From positions 1-39,709 of the IMG/VR virus record IMGVR_UViG_3300021963_000279: 39,709 bases of DNA; one strand, given 5' to 3'. Shown piece after piece: positions 16,844 through 23,940 of the stretch. The translations under genes and the position numbers were made by a program. Below the pieces are notes generated by a model. That model searched no databases, had not been told where the DNA came from, and was given only the letters and a program-made list of their open reading frames with translations. The DNA comes from a virus. The number at the start of each line of letters is the position of its first letter. The first letter of the stretch is position 1.

Positions 16844-18093
16844 TAAACAATTCCTCTATTTGTGTATTGTATCTTCTCTCTAGACCATGATTCATTCTTC
16901 ATAGCTTCTATAGAAGTACATAAATATCTGAAAGCATCTGCTCCATGAGAAAACTCATCATGCAATGGTGCGCCAGGTTCGTTAGTTGCAGAGTTTATAC
17001 TTCTGCGATAATTCTTTAAACATTCCACAAGTCTATTAGCTGACTTATCAAAGTATATTCTGTGGAAGTTCATTCTTGCTAGTTTAATACCAGACTCTAT
17101 ATCTTGTTTAGGAACGATACGAATATCCCATCCTAGTTTACGCATAATATCTTCTGCTGATATACCATGCTTAAAGTCTTTAGACTGTCCGTCATGTGGT
17201 AAGAACATTGTACCCCAATTGTATGGTAAGTTCTTGAGTTGTGCAGAATAACTATCTAAAGTCCTGTGGTCATCTTCTATGTAACCAATAACACGTAAGT
17301 CTGATACACCTTTTTGGCATAGGATAATAGCACACGCATCATTCCATCCAAGGTCAAACACTACATGAACCTTTAACATTGGGTCATAAGGAACAGTAGT
17401 AATACGGTTATTCTCTTGTGCTTCACGTATCTCGTTAGCATAGATAGCACCATCTACAGCAGCTTTACATTCACCCTCCCAGATGTTTGCATAGTCAGGG
17501 TTAGTCTTTTGACTGTGTTGACGTTCTATCTCTAATACTTCAGGAAACCATGGGTTGTCTGTATAGTTTACCTTTACGACTTTAGCGTTCTCTGGTGGCT
17601 CTACTACAAACCTTTGGTATGTATCGTCTGTATCTATGTTAGGGTTAAATGATACCCATATCTCTGAATTAGGTTTACGTATTGTAGGTATTAAAATATC
17701 CCACGACTTCTTTGATACTGTTTGTGCTTCTTCCACCCAGACAATATCACATCCTTCAAAAGACTTAATGGACTCCACAGTATTAGTAGCCAACCCAGTA
17801 AAACTGAACGTGCTACCGTTAAGACCACGTATTTCTGCTTCCAATACTTCATAGAAAGCTCCTAGACCTAATGCTTGTATTTGGTCATTAAGTAATGTAT
17901 GTACTGACTGCTTGATAGACTTTTGTATTTCACGTGCGCATAAGACACGTGTTGGCTCATTAGCTGCTTTTATAAGCAATGCTCTAGCAAATGACCATGA
18001 CTTACCACTTCCACGACCACCATAAGCTACCTTGTATCTATGTGGCTGGAAAAGAAAATCTAACTTCTCAGGAAAGGTTGCATTAACCTTCAT
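16843..18093 (-). CDS. terL: Terminase large subunit (Terminase_3 / PBSX type)
   Basis: 416 residues. Walker A GGRGSGKS at 25-32, Walker B IVWVEE at ~117-122, and a C-terminal RNase H-like nuclease with VFDLGWNDACA near 235-245 and HDEFSHGADAFRY near 385, supplying the Asp residues for metal binding. The protein drives ATP-dependent DNA packaging into the procapsid through the portal and cuts the concatemer. Members of this family are often headful packagers, which fits a circularly permuted map. It overlaps the terminase small subunit by 11 bases. Confidence 0.93.
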   Translation of the reverse strand: MKVNATFPEKLDFLFQPHRYKVAYGGRGSGKSWSFARALLIKAANEPTRVLCAREIQKSIKQSVHTLLNDQIQALGLGAFYEVLEAEIRGLNGSTFSFTGLATNTVESIKSFEGCDIVWVEEAQTVSKKSWDILIPTIRKPNSEIWVSFNPNIDTDDTYQRFVVEPPENAKVVKVNYTDNPWFPEVLEIERQHSQKTNPDYANIWEGECKAAVDGAIYANEIREAQENNRITTVPYDPMLKVHVVFDLGWNDACAIILCQKGVSDLRVIGYIEDDHRTLDSYSAQLKNLPYNWGTMFLPHDGQSKDFKHGISAEDIMRKLGWDIRIVPKQDIESGIKLARMNFHRIYFDKSANRLVECLKNYRRSINSATNEPGAPLHDEFSHGADAFRYLCTSIEAMKNESWSREKIQYTNRGIV

Positions 18094-18403
18094 CTTTTGG
18101 CTTTACGAAGTCTATAGCAATGCTTATAGGTAAATTAGAACCATCTACGCCAGTCAACTCTGTAGTTGCTACTGACTTACCATCTATTCTATCACCTAAT
18201 TCTTTTATAGCAGATACATCTCCTGATGCTGCTTTATCTATTAAAGCCTCTGCAATCATACGTAAACGTTCTGCATCTGACTGAACGACAGCACGTCTCA
18301 GAGTTTCTGCCCATAACCTATTGTTTTTGCTAGAATAAGTGTTGCCTTTGTTCACTTCTGCAGCTTTCTCTCTAGCTAATGCTAATTGTTCTTCTTTGTC
18401 CAT
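18083..18403 (-). CDS. terS: Probable terminase small subunit
   Basis: 106 residues. Central helix-rich segment NRLWAETLRRAVVQSDAERL and ALIDKAASGDVSAIKELGDR-IDGKS, a pattern I know from small terminase or terminase-adjacent proteins. The last ~30 residues are beta-like (LPISIAIDFVKPKDEG). AAGGGAG lies upstream of the ATG. The call rests mainly on the 11-base overlap with terL and on size; an accessory role remains possible. Confidence 0.7.
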   Translation of the reverse strand: MDKEEQLALAREKAAEVNKGNTYSSKNNRLWAETLRRAVVQSDAERLRMIAEALIDKAASGDVSAIKELGDRIDGKSVATTELTGVDGSNLPISIAIDFVKPKDEG

Positions 18404-18439
18404 TGTTTTGCAACTCCCTTAGGTTGGTTGCCCTCGTTG

Positions 18440-19159
18440 TTATTTCTTTTTCTTCTTTTCTTTAGGTTCTTGTAATAGTCCACTTACAGGTATAGCCATA
18501 GTAGCTGCTAGTAAGTCAGGTTCATTTGCTCTTGCTGGGTCAAATGCTGCAAAACGAGAACGAACATCTTGTGGATTAAAATTGTTATATTCTCTTATGT
18601 CGCCTTCTGGATAGAATTTAACGTTTAATGAGTTATATCCAGCGTTTCTTAAATCATCACCATAACTAGCAGTTGTACGACTTGTTCCTTTTTGATTAAC
18701 ATAATCACCAAATGATTCAAATTGTTTTGCTTTTCCTTGTTTAATTAACAAAGGCATTGTATTGGCATTTACAAAATCTTGAAAATATCCTTCTGCAATT
18801 TCAGGGTTTTTTGCTGTATAAACCCCTGCACCGTAAGTACCAATATCTGATGGAATAAAAGATGAAATATCAGCATTTGTACTATGATAAGCCGGTGTAT
18901 CGTATCCCATAGCCTTAGCTCTATCCATAGCAGTATTGCCTTTTGGTAGTCCTAATAGCGTTTCTGCGTTCTTAGATGCTATCTCTTGAGCTTTCTCAAA
19001 CTGTGTCTTACTTAGTAAACCTTTTGTTACATTACCTACTTGACTTGTAGATAAACCTAAGTATGGGTCTTGTAGGTATGATGGCATTTGGGCATAACCT
19101 TCTGCATATCTCTGTGCAGCAGGGAAGTTTCCTGATAGTATGTCCTGTAATGTAGCCAC
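18440..19159 (-). CDS. ADP-ribosyltransferase-like (ART-PolyVal type) protein
   Basis: 239 residues. Residues ~75-210 show an ART-like core: AYHSTNADISSFIPS (the H/Y-x-S/T beta strand), GTYGAGVYTAKNPEIAEGYF, and a C-terminal signature DVRSRFAAFDPARANEPDLL that recurs in phage polyvalent proteins of the ART-PolyVal group. The tail ends in five Lys. Possible roles are modification of a host protein after injection or during late infection. The position before the terminase small subunit is in the late operon, so virion packaging is possible. Catalytic residues cannot be fixed by eye. Confidence 0.65.
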   Translation of the reverse strand: MATLQDILSGNFPAAQRYAEGYAQMPSYLQDPYLGLSTSQVGNVTKGLLSKTQFEKAQEIASKNAETLLGLPKGNTAMDRAKAMGYDTPAYHSTNADISSFIPSDIGTYGAGVYTAKNPEIAEGYFQDFVNANTMPLLIKQGKAKQFESFGDYVNQKGTSRTTASYGDDLRNAGYNSLNVKFYPEGDIREYNNFNPQDVRSRFAAFDPARANEPDLLAATMAIPVSGLLQEPKEKKKKK

Positions 19160-19867
19160 TTATAACTCCGATTGTCGTTTATTGCCCTTTAGTGGGTATA
19201 TCATACGCTGATAGGTTTCAAACCACTCTTGAGCGTAATCACAATTTTGGTAATCCTTGAAGCATGGGCTACCAATGGTGTAATGGACTAGCTTTGCATC
19301 AGGGTTGTATTCTTGTTCACTAACTAACCAATTCCATGTTTCGTCTAATTTACCTACTTGTTCTTCAGGATACTTGAGCCATTCAAACCTGTGTAGGTAT
19401 TTACCTGTTTGTTCTTGAATAAACTTAGGCGTTAGCTGACGGTTCAACCAATGAGAACAGTTCCAGAGCATTACTGAAGACCAATTCTTTTTAGGATAGT
19501 TTTCGTTCTTTGCACCTAGATATTTGATAGGATGCTTTGTTGTGTAGTTATGCTTTACGACTTTGACTGCTTCGTCATTATCAAAGTTCGCTAGTATCTC
19601 TGCAATATCTGTTCGGCAAGTCATATCTCCATCTACGAATAGTGCGATACCTTTAAAGTTATTTAGATATGGCACTAAAAAGCGTGAGTATATAAATGCG
19701 TTGCTACCGTCTTTATGTGTTTCTTCGTAGTCTTTTAAAGTGTTTAGTGCTAATGGTGTAAAACTTACCGGTATAGATGACTTTTCTATAACTGACTGGC
19801 AAAAGTTATGATAAGCAACTGGTTCTACCTTGCCATCATATCCTACGTATATGTCTAGTTTTACCAT
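19160..19867 (-). CDS. GT8-like glycosyltransferase (GT-A fold)
   Basis: 235 residues. It begins with VKLDIYVGYDGKVEPVAYH, then SNAFIYSRFLVPYLNNFKG, IALFVDGDMTCRTDIAEIL with a D-G-D metal/nucleotide motif (DxD), YPKKNWSSVMLWNCSHW, and VHYTIGSPCFKDY (HxxxGxxKxx-like). These are GT8-family hallmarks. It probably transfers a sugar from a nucleotide donor, acceptor unknown. It is adjacent to the basic-protein cluster by a 1-base overlap; a separate set of three glycosyltransferase-like genes lies at 9.3-12.0 kb. Confidence 0.75.
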   Translation of the reverse strand: MVKLDIYVGYDGKVEPVAYHNFCQSVIEKSSIPVSFTPLALNTLKDYEETHKDGSNAFIYSRFLVPYLNNFKGIALFVDGDMTCRTDIAEILANFDNDEAVKVVKHNYTTKHPIKYLGAKNENYPKKNWSSVMLWNCSHWLNRQLTPKFIQEQTGKYLHRFEWLKYPEEQVGKLDETWNWLVSEQEYNPDAKLVHYTIGSPCFKDYQNCDYAQEWFETYQRMIYPLKGNKRQSEL

Positions 19868-20160
19868 TACTTCTTTTTGTTTCTTGCGCTTATAGCTTTA
19901 GCTTTAGACTTTGCGTCTGCTTTGCTAGATGCTCCCCATGCTTTTAGTGATAGTAATAGTCTTGTTGGTTCACCATTAGGTTTGCGTTCTGGTCCTGGCA
20001 TATTACCCATTCTTGCTAGAAAAGATGCACGTCTAGGATTATCACCTGACTTTACTGGTGCTTTTAAATTACCACCTGTTTCTCTATTGTATGAGGCACG
20101 ACCTTTAGCGTTTAAACCGCCTTTAGGGTTCTTACCTGCTTTCTTTTGCCAAACACTCAT
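19867..20160 (-). CDS. Small basic conserved phage protein (DUF6321-like)
   Basis: 97 residues, strongly basic. The pattern KKAGKNPKGGLNAKGRASYN, GDNPRRASFLARMGNMPGPE and LSLKAWGASSKADAKSKAKA, ending in NKKK, recurs almost unchanged in aquatic phages and is annotated as an uncharacterised domain (I believe DUF6321). Probably nucleic-acid binding because of its charge, but no role is known to me. Its ATG overlaps the previous gene's stop (ATGA). Confidence 0.8.
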   Translation of the reverse strand: MSVWQKKAGKNPKGGLNAKGRASYNRETGGNLKAPVKSGDNPRRASFLARMGNMPGPERKPNGEPTRLLLSLKAWGASSKADAKSKAKAISARNKKK

Positions 20161-20306
20161 TTCTTTTTCGCTTTTATGTCTTTATAGTGTAAAAGTTTTA
20201 CAGAAGTCTTACTATGTTCTTTACCTGTGAATAAGCCACTAGGCATTTTGTGAGTAGCACCTGTCCACTCTTTGCCATTAGGCAAATAATGTTTAACGCC
20301 TTTCAT
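20157..20306 (-). CDS. 49-residue basic protein
   Basis: ATG at 20306, TGA at 20157-20159; begins MKGVKHYLPNGKEWTGATHK and ends HYKDIKAKKK. Both ends overlap neighbours through ATGA junctions (20303-20306 and 20157-20160), a tight coupled array that argues the frame is real. LPNGKEWTG-THKM-SG is a motif I have seen repeatedly in small phage proteins beside the DUF6321-like gene. No function known. Confidence 0.75.
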   Translation of the reverse strand: MKGVKHYLPNGKEWTGATHKMPSGLFTGKEHSKTSVKLLHYKDIKAKKK

Positions 20307-20470
20307 TTCTTTGCTTTCTTAACAGGCTTGGCTGTCTTTGCTGCTTGTTTAAATGCCATAGCAGTTGGTGCGCCCTTTGTGCCTGGCTTTCTCATTTTTT
20401 CACCTGAACCAGCTTTTATTCTAGCTCTTTTGGCTGCAATGTTTGCGTAAAGTCCTGGTTTAGTAGCCAC
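20303..20470 (-). CDS. 55-residue basic protein (LYANIAAKRARI type)
   Basis: GTG start at 20470, TGA at 20303-20305. Contains KPGLYANIAAKRARIKAGSG and EKMRKPGTKGAPTAMAFKQA, a widely recurring basic phage protein pattern, ending in a Lys-rich tail. The GTG lies inside the end of the 43-residue gene (11-base overlap) and the stop overlaps the next ATG. Likely DNA- or RNA-binding by charge; otherwise uncharacterised. Confidence 0.8.
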   Translation of the reverse strand: MATKPGLYANIAAKRARIKAGSGEKMRKPGTKGAPTAMAFKQAAKTAKPVKKAKK

Positions 20471-20591
20471 GTTTAGCACCTTTTTTCATAGGCTTTGATG
20501 CTACTTTCTTACCTGTTTTCTTTGCGTATTCTTTAGCTTCTTTTTTACCTTTTTCTGTGTAAGCAAACTTTTTCATTCCGACCATTGGCAT
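20460..20591 (-). CDS. 43-residue basic protein (MKKFAYTEKGKKEAKEYAKK type)
   Basis: ATG at 20591, TAA at 20460-20462; 43 residues with ~16 Lys/Arg. The central segment MKKFAYTEKGKKEAKEYAKK is a recurring small phage motif, with a basic end (PMKKGAKRGY). It starts 2 bases after the upstream stop and overlaps the next gene by 11 bases. Function unknown. Confidence 0.75.
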   Translation of the reverse strand: MPMVGMKKFAYTEKGKKEAKEYAKKTGKKVASKPMKKGAKRGY

Positions 20592-20593
20592 AA

Positions 20594-20767
20594 TTATTTA
20601 CCTTTCTTTTTAGACATACCAGCTTCGCTAAGTGCAATAGCGATAGCTTGTTTAGGAGATTTTACTACTTTACCACCTTTACCTGAATGTAATGAACCTG
20701 TTTTAAATTCCTTCATCACTTTGCTGACTTTCGCCATCTTGCCTTTTTTCGTTGTTGGTTTCTTCAT
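20594..20767 (-). CDS. 57-residue basic protein (DUF6496-like)
   Basis: ATG at 20767 with AAGGAAAAG upstream, TAA at 20594-20596. Contains MAKVSKVMKEFKTGSLHSGK and VKSPKQAIAIALSEAG with a Lys-rich end, the pattern of the DUF6496 family common in phages. It overlaps the zinc-ribbon gene by 65 bases in another frame. First of the run of five basic proteins. Function unknown. Confidence 0.8.
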   Translation of the reverse strand: MKKPTTKKGKMAKVSKVMKEFKTGSLHSGKGGKVVKSPKQAIAIALSEAGMSKKKGK

Positions 20768-20882
20768 AACTTTTCCTTAACTTAATAAATCTGTGGTCGT
20801 ATTGACAATCAGGGCATTTATCATAACCTGTTTCATCAAATGGTGTTCCGCACGTTGTGCATATAGTAACTGAGAATGTCAT
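20703..20882 (-). CDS. Zinc-ribbon protein, first gene of the late operon
   Basis: 59 residues from the ATG at 20882. It has two CxxC knuckles, CTTCGTPFDETGYDKCPDCQ, spaced as in a rubredoxin-like zinc ribbon, followed by a charged tail (LRKSYEETNNEKRQDGESQQ). The start codon falls 2-3 bases after the U-tract of the terminator at 20884-20927, so it is made only if transcription passes that terminator. Might bind nucleic acid or RNA polymerase; no family assigned. Confidence 0.65.
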   Translation of the reverse strand: MTFSVTICTTCGTPFDETGYDKCPDCQYDHRFIKLRKSYEETNNEKRQDGESQQSDEGI

Positions 20883-20883
20883 A

Positions 20884-20927
20884 TAAAAGAAAAAGCCCAA
20901 CCACGGAGAGAGTGCAGTCAGGCTTTT
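20884..20927 (-). terminator. Intrinsic terminator in the late leader (tR'-like)
   Basis: On the minus strand AAAAGCC (20927-20921) pairs with GGCTTTT (20897-20891) across a 23-base loop that may fold further (CAC/GTG). The T-rich run TTTTTCTTTT follows. It sits ~45-80 bases after the predicted start of the promoter at 20973-21002 and directly before the first late gene. Confidence 0.75.
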
Positions 20928-20972
20928 GTAGAATTACGTTTTTTAAGGCAATAGGATGCCCTTACAGGCGTT

Positions 20973-21002
20973 ATTATAGCATACTTTGGTATTTCTGTTC
21001 AA
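20973..21002 (-). promoter_or_regulatory. Candidate late promoter (pR'-like) with extended -10
   Basis: Minus strand: -35 TTGAAC (21002-20997), 18-base spacer ending TATGC, then a perfect -10 TATAAT (20978-20973) preceded by TGC, i.e. an extended -10 (TGnTATAAT). Start predicted near 20966. The leader has a small inverted repeat (AAGG-CA/TGCCTT) and then the terminator at 20884-20927. Placement just after the Q-like and methyltransferase genes suggests antitermination control. Confidence 0.75.
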
Positions 21003-21007
21003 CAAGA

Positions 21008-21583
21008 TTATGTTCTTTTGTATATACTAATGCTTCTATCTTTATGCCCTGTGCTACCCCTATATAAAATAGCACCAACTTCTTTCCATTCAATATTTCT
21101 ATAAAAAGGTCTTTGCCAATCTAACCAAACAACATAAGCATTATTATCTGCAACTTTATACATTTCCCTGAATACTTGTTTTACGTTAATATTGTCTGCC
21201 TTACAACCATATCTTTGTTTATATTCTTTTAACCTTTCTTCTCCATACGGTGGGTCTGCAACAATTAAATCATATTTTTTTGTTAAATACTTAGAAAGCT
21301 CTCTAGCGTCTGCGTATATAGTATCTTCTGTTTGTGGATTAATGTCTACTTTATCACCTTTTAGCTCAACATCATTTACTTGACCAGCATATAAATGCAA
21401 TACATTTTTTGCTGTAGGGAAAAGGGCAGATATTCTTTTTAAATAATTTCCTTGATACCCACCATAATAATCATTACTTTTGGCATAATTATTTCCAAGA
21501 TATATTGCTCCTGTAACTAAATTAGATTGGTCTATCTGTAAATATCTACCAAATTCTTTATTGTAATTATTTATATCAAGCAT
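21008..21583 (-). CDS. DNA methyltransferase (DPPY, N6-adenine/N4-cytosine type)
   Basis: 191 residues. The catalytic motif IV DLIVADPPYGEERLKEYKQR is at ~residue 105-125. A degenerate AdoMet motif I precedes it (KNVLHLYAGQVND, where the usual FxGxG is altered). The C-terminal strands YVVWLDWQRPFY and ILYRGSTGHKDRSISIYKR complete the fold. It overlaps the Q-like gene by 8 bases. Probably modifies phage DNA against host restriction; specificity unknown. It ends just upstream of the late promoter. Confidence 0.8.
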   Translation of the reverse strand: MLDINNYNKEFGRYLQIDQSNLVTGAIYLGNNYAKSNDYYGGYQGNYLKRISALFPTAKNVLHLYAGQVNDVELKGDKVDINPQTEDTIYADARELSKYLTKKYDLIVADPPYGEERLKEYKQRYGCKADNINVKQVFREMYKVADNNAYVVWLDWQRPFYRNIEWKEVGAILYRGSTGHKDRSISIYKRT

Positions 21584-21905
21584 TTATTCTACGACTCGCA
21601 ATAGTCAAGAGATTATCATAAGCCATGTCTAATTGCCATGGATAAGCTAGTGGTGGTTTAGCACCTAAGTATTTAGCATAGATAGCGTCTTGTTGTCCTT
21701 GTTCTAGGCTATGTATGATAGCGTGTATAGTGCGTATGTTACTCATGTCTTGAGCTGAACACATTTCTTCAAACACTTCGCTTGTAGACTCACCACCTGA
21801 TGACATTCCTATGCTTTTAGATGGATAACCTAGCTTGTGATTATCCGACTTCATCCATCTAGCCCAGTCTTCCAGGATAGATAATAAGCGTTCCATACTA
21901 ATCAT
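21576..21905 (-). CDS. Phage antitermination protein Q-like regulator
   Basis: 109 residues from ATG 21905 (MERLL at 21896 is an alternative). ILEDWARWMKSDNHKLGYPS with SKSIGMSSGGES and the C-terminal helices TIHAIIHSLEQGQQDAIYAK and LDMAYDNLLTIASRRI follow the layout of the short Q/ArpU-like antiterminators (PF06530 style): WARW...YPS near the N-terminus and a sigma-like helical end. Its place two genes upstream of a promoter-terminator pair fits the role. It would load on RNA polymerase at the late promoter and pass downstream terminators. Family call from memory. Confidence 0.65.
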   Translation of the reverse strand: MISMERLLSILEDWARWMKSDNHKLGYPSKSIGMSSGGESTSEVFEEMCSAQDMSNIRTIHAIIHSLEQGQQDAIYAKYLGAKPPLAYPWQLDMAYDNLLTIASRRINA

Positions 21906-22242
21906 ATTGTGTTAGCGTATATGCTACGCTTTGCCCAAATGTTTCTTGTGTGGTTCTTTGTTGCAGGTTATGTTTAGCGTCATCTGCATTGTGTATGATA
22001 ATGCCTTTTATCTGGTCATCTGTAAAATTTGCTGTGTGTCCAAATATAGTTTGTAGTGGATGTGGTTGTGGCACGTAATAGTGCATGAGTCTATTTTGGT
22101 TATCTTTGTAAGCATGAATAACATTTGCATCTCTCATCTCTACAAGTATGTTCTTTGTAATAGGATAGTTAGATTGTATATGTTCTGCTATGTCGTTTAT
22201 GGTTCGTGGTTCTGTAAGATAAGCTAATATCTTTTCTTTCAC
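21898..22242 (-). CDS. Winged-helix HTH protein
   Basis: 114 residues from a GTG at 22242 that overlaps the upstream stop (GTGA); an ATG at 22269 would add 9 residues. The N-terminal ~60 residues (KEKILAYLTEPRTINDIAEH, IQSNYPITKNILVEMRDANV) are a winged helix with recognition-helix spacing, and the C-terminus is polar. Such proteins between nuclease and Q genes often regulate phage transcription. No specific family or operator could be identified. Confidence 0.6.
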   Translation of the reverse strand: MKEKILAYLTEPRTINDIAEHIQSNYPITKNILVEMRDANVIHAYKDNQNRLMHYYVPQPHPLQTIFGHTANFTDDQIKGIIIHNADDAKHNLQQRTTQETFGQSVAYTLTQYD

Positions 22243-22559
22243 GATACATCTTTCACTTTGCAATGCCATTTCCTTTTATCGTCTTGATGCCAACCGTGGC
22301 AATGTATGGACCACCCTGCATCACGAACTGCACCTACGTTTTCATGGTCACTTATTTTTTTGACCCTTGCATTTAGGTTTGTGGCTGTTGTGGTCTGAAT
22401 TGCTAATGTTTCATTTTTTTTAAGTGCAATTATATCTATGAAGCCAAATAAGTCTTGTCTGGTTTTACTCCAATGATTCCAATGTTCTGTAATCCAACAA
22501 GTGTATCCTTCTTCTCGTAATTTAGCTAATGATAATTGCGTAGGTGATTTACTCGCCAT
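22239..22559 (-). CDS. Putative PD-(D/E)XK nuclease-like protein
   Basis: 106 residues from ATG 22559; an upstream GTG at 22571 would add 4. The core EHWNHWSKTRQDLFGFIDII followed by ETLAIQTTTATNLNARVKKI matches a common phage protein with a PD-(D/E)XK-like arrangement (D in FGFIDI, then Q-T-T replacing the usual ExK), ending HCHGWHQDDKRKWHCKVK. It could be a nicking or resolvase enzyme, or an inactive relative since the ExK Lys is absent. It overlaps the 67-residue gene by 11 bases. Confidence 0.6.
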   Translation of the reverse strand: MASKSPTQLSLAKLREEGYTCWITEHWNHWSKTRQDLFGFIDIIALKKNETLAIQTTTATNLNARVKKISDHENVGAVRDAGWSIHCHGWHQDDKRKWHCKVKDVS

Positions 22560-22752
22560 CAAACTGCTCACTATTAGGTTTAGATGTGCCTTCCCATAAT
22601 CTTTCTAATTCACCTGTAGACTTGTTAAGTTCATATTCAGCTAGGTGTGGTGAAGTATCAGCATCTTTCTTTTTCTTGCCGAATATTTTATCCCAGTTAT
22701 CTTCAAACGTAGGTCTATCTGTAAAAGGTCTAGGAGAGCTGCCCTTGCCCAT
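22549..22752 (-). CDS. Small conserved phage protein (GKGSSPRPF type)
   Basis: 67 residues. The N-terminus MGKGSSPRPF and middle DNWDKIFGKKKKDADTS recur in many phages as a short hypothetical near DNA modification genes. It is polar, with no membrane segment or catalytic motif. It overlaps the methyltransferase by 23 bases and the nuclease-like gene by 11. Function unknown. Confidence 0.7.
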   Translation of the reverse strand: MGKGSSPRPFTDRPTFEDNWDKIFGKKKKDADTSPHLAEYELNKSTGELERLWEGTSKPNSEQFDGE

Positions 22753-23662
22753 GATTTATCCTTTCTTGTTGTAGTTTCTCATACTCTTTGTTTAGTTCAC
22801 AACCTAAATATTGTCTACCATGTTGCAATGCTACTTGTGCAGTTGTTCCACTTCCCATAAATGGGTCAAATACAATATCATTTTTGCGACTACCAGCTAA
22901 TACACATGGTTCAATCAGAGCTGTAGGATATGTAGCAAAGTGCGCTCCTTTGTAAGGTCTAACATTTACTGACCATACATCACGTTTGTTTCTTTTTTCA
23001 TAAACTTTATCAATTTTACTAAAATTATGTTGCACATATTTAGCCTCTTGTTCGGAAGCATTTTCTCTATGTTGTTTTTTATTTCTTTTAGCTATTTGTT
23101 CTTTTGCTGAATTAATACATGGTTCTTTTATGGCTTCATTGTCAAAGTAATACTTATCTGATTTAGATAATAAGAAAATATACTCATGTGACTTTGTGCA
23201 TCTATCTGTTACAGACTCTGGCATTGGATTAGGTTTATGCCAAATAATATCTTGTCTTAAATACCAACCAGCTTCACGTAATGCAAAAGCTAACATCCAT
23301 GGTATTCCAATTAGGTCTTTTGGTTTTATGTTTTGTATTACAGGTGGTCTAGTAACACCATATTCAGTATTACCTCTTAATGATTGATTGGTTGTTGATG
23401 TTCTGCCACCGCTAGAATAACTATCGCCAATATTTACCCATAATGTTCCATCATCAGCTAATAATTCTTTTACATGATTAAATACATCTACCATGTTTTC
23501 TATGTATTCTTTAGGTGTTTGTTCAAGACCAATTTGACCATCAACTCCATAATCTCTTAATCCGTAATAAGGTGGTGAAGTAATACAAGTTTGAACTTTA
23601 ACGCCTTCATCTATCCAGCGTTTCATTATCTCTCTACAATCTCCAAATTCTATTTTGTTCAT
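22730..23662 (-). CDS. Site-specific DNA methyltransferase (beta class, N4/N6)
   Basis: 310 residues. Motif IV TSPPYYGLRDYG near residue 28 precedes motif I DPFMGSGTTAQVALQHGRQY near 280, the order of beta-class amino-methyltransferases (TSPPY often N4-cytosine or N6-adenine). A target-recognition region lies between (~150-250), with a charged insertion of ~40 residues. It should protect phage DNA from host restriction. No cognate endonuclease is adjacent, so it is an orphan enzyme. Confidence 0.9.
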   Translation of the reverse strand: MNKIEFGDCREIMKRWIDEGVKVQTCITSPPYYGLRDYGVDGQIGLEQTPKEYIENMVDVFNHVKELLADDGTLWVNIGDSYSSGGRTSTTNQSLRGNTEYGVTRPPVIQNIKPKDLIGIPWMLAFALREAGWYLRQDIIWHKPNPMPESVTDRCTKSHEYIFLLSKSDKYYFDNEAIKEPCINSAKEQIAKRNKKQHRENASEQEAKYVQHNFSKIDKVYEKRNKRDVWSVNVRPYKGAHFATYPTALIEPCVLAGSRKNDIVFDPFMGSGTTAQVALQHGRQYLGCELNKEYEKLQQERINHGQGQLS

Positions 23663-23940
23663 AGAATACCTATCATTTCATGTTCCCAAAGATATTGCAT
23701 TGTAGTAACGTAAGCTCTATTCCACATGTCACGTCTTTCTTCTTTTGTTAAGTCTTTACCCATGTCTAGTGTGTAATGGCACTCATAACATAATGCAGCA
23801 CAAAGTGCGTCAGAAACCTTGATACCCATTCCTTTGCCTTCATTCCTATGTGCAGCACAAACTGTTTCAGACATGATACCACAATGTTGGCAAGGTAGCT
23901 GTCTTAAAAGTTGAGTTAGTTTTTGATTACGATATATCAT
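23659..23940 (-). CDS. YbcO-like phage nuclease (DUF1364)
   Basis: 93 residues. CQHCGIMSETVCAAHRNEGK (CxxC then H) and ALCAALCYECHYTLDMG (CxxCH) form the zinc/catalytic layout of the small DUF1364 nucleases known from lambdoid prophages (YbcO). A following helix region ends the fold. It overlaps both neighbours (4 and 14 bases) and is next to NinB, as in lambdoid nin regions. It probably acts in recombination or replication; the metal site is inferred. Confidence 0.75.
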   Translation of the reverse strand: MIYRNQKLTQLLRQLPCQHCGIMSETVCAAHRNEGKGMGIKVSDALCAALCYECHYTLDMGKDLTKEERRDMWNRAYVTTMQYLWEHEMIGIL

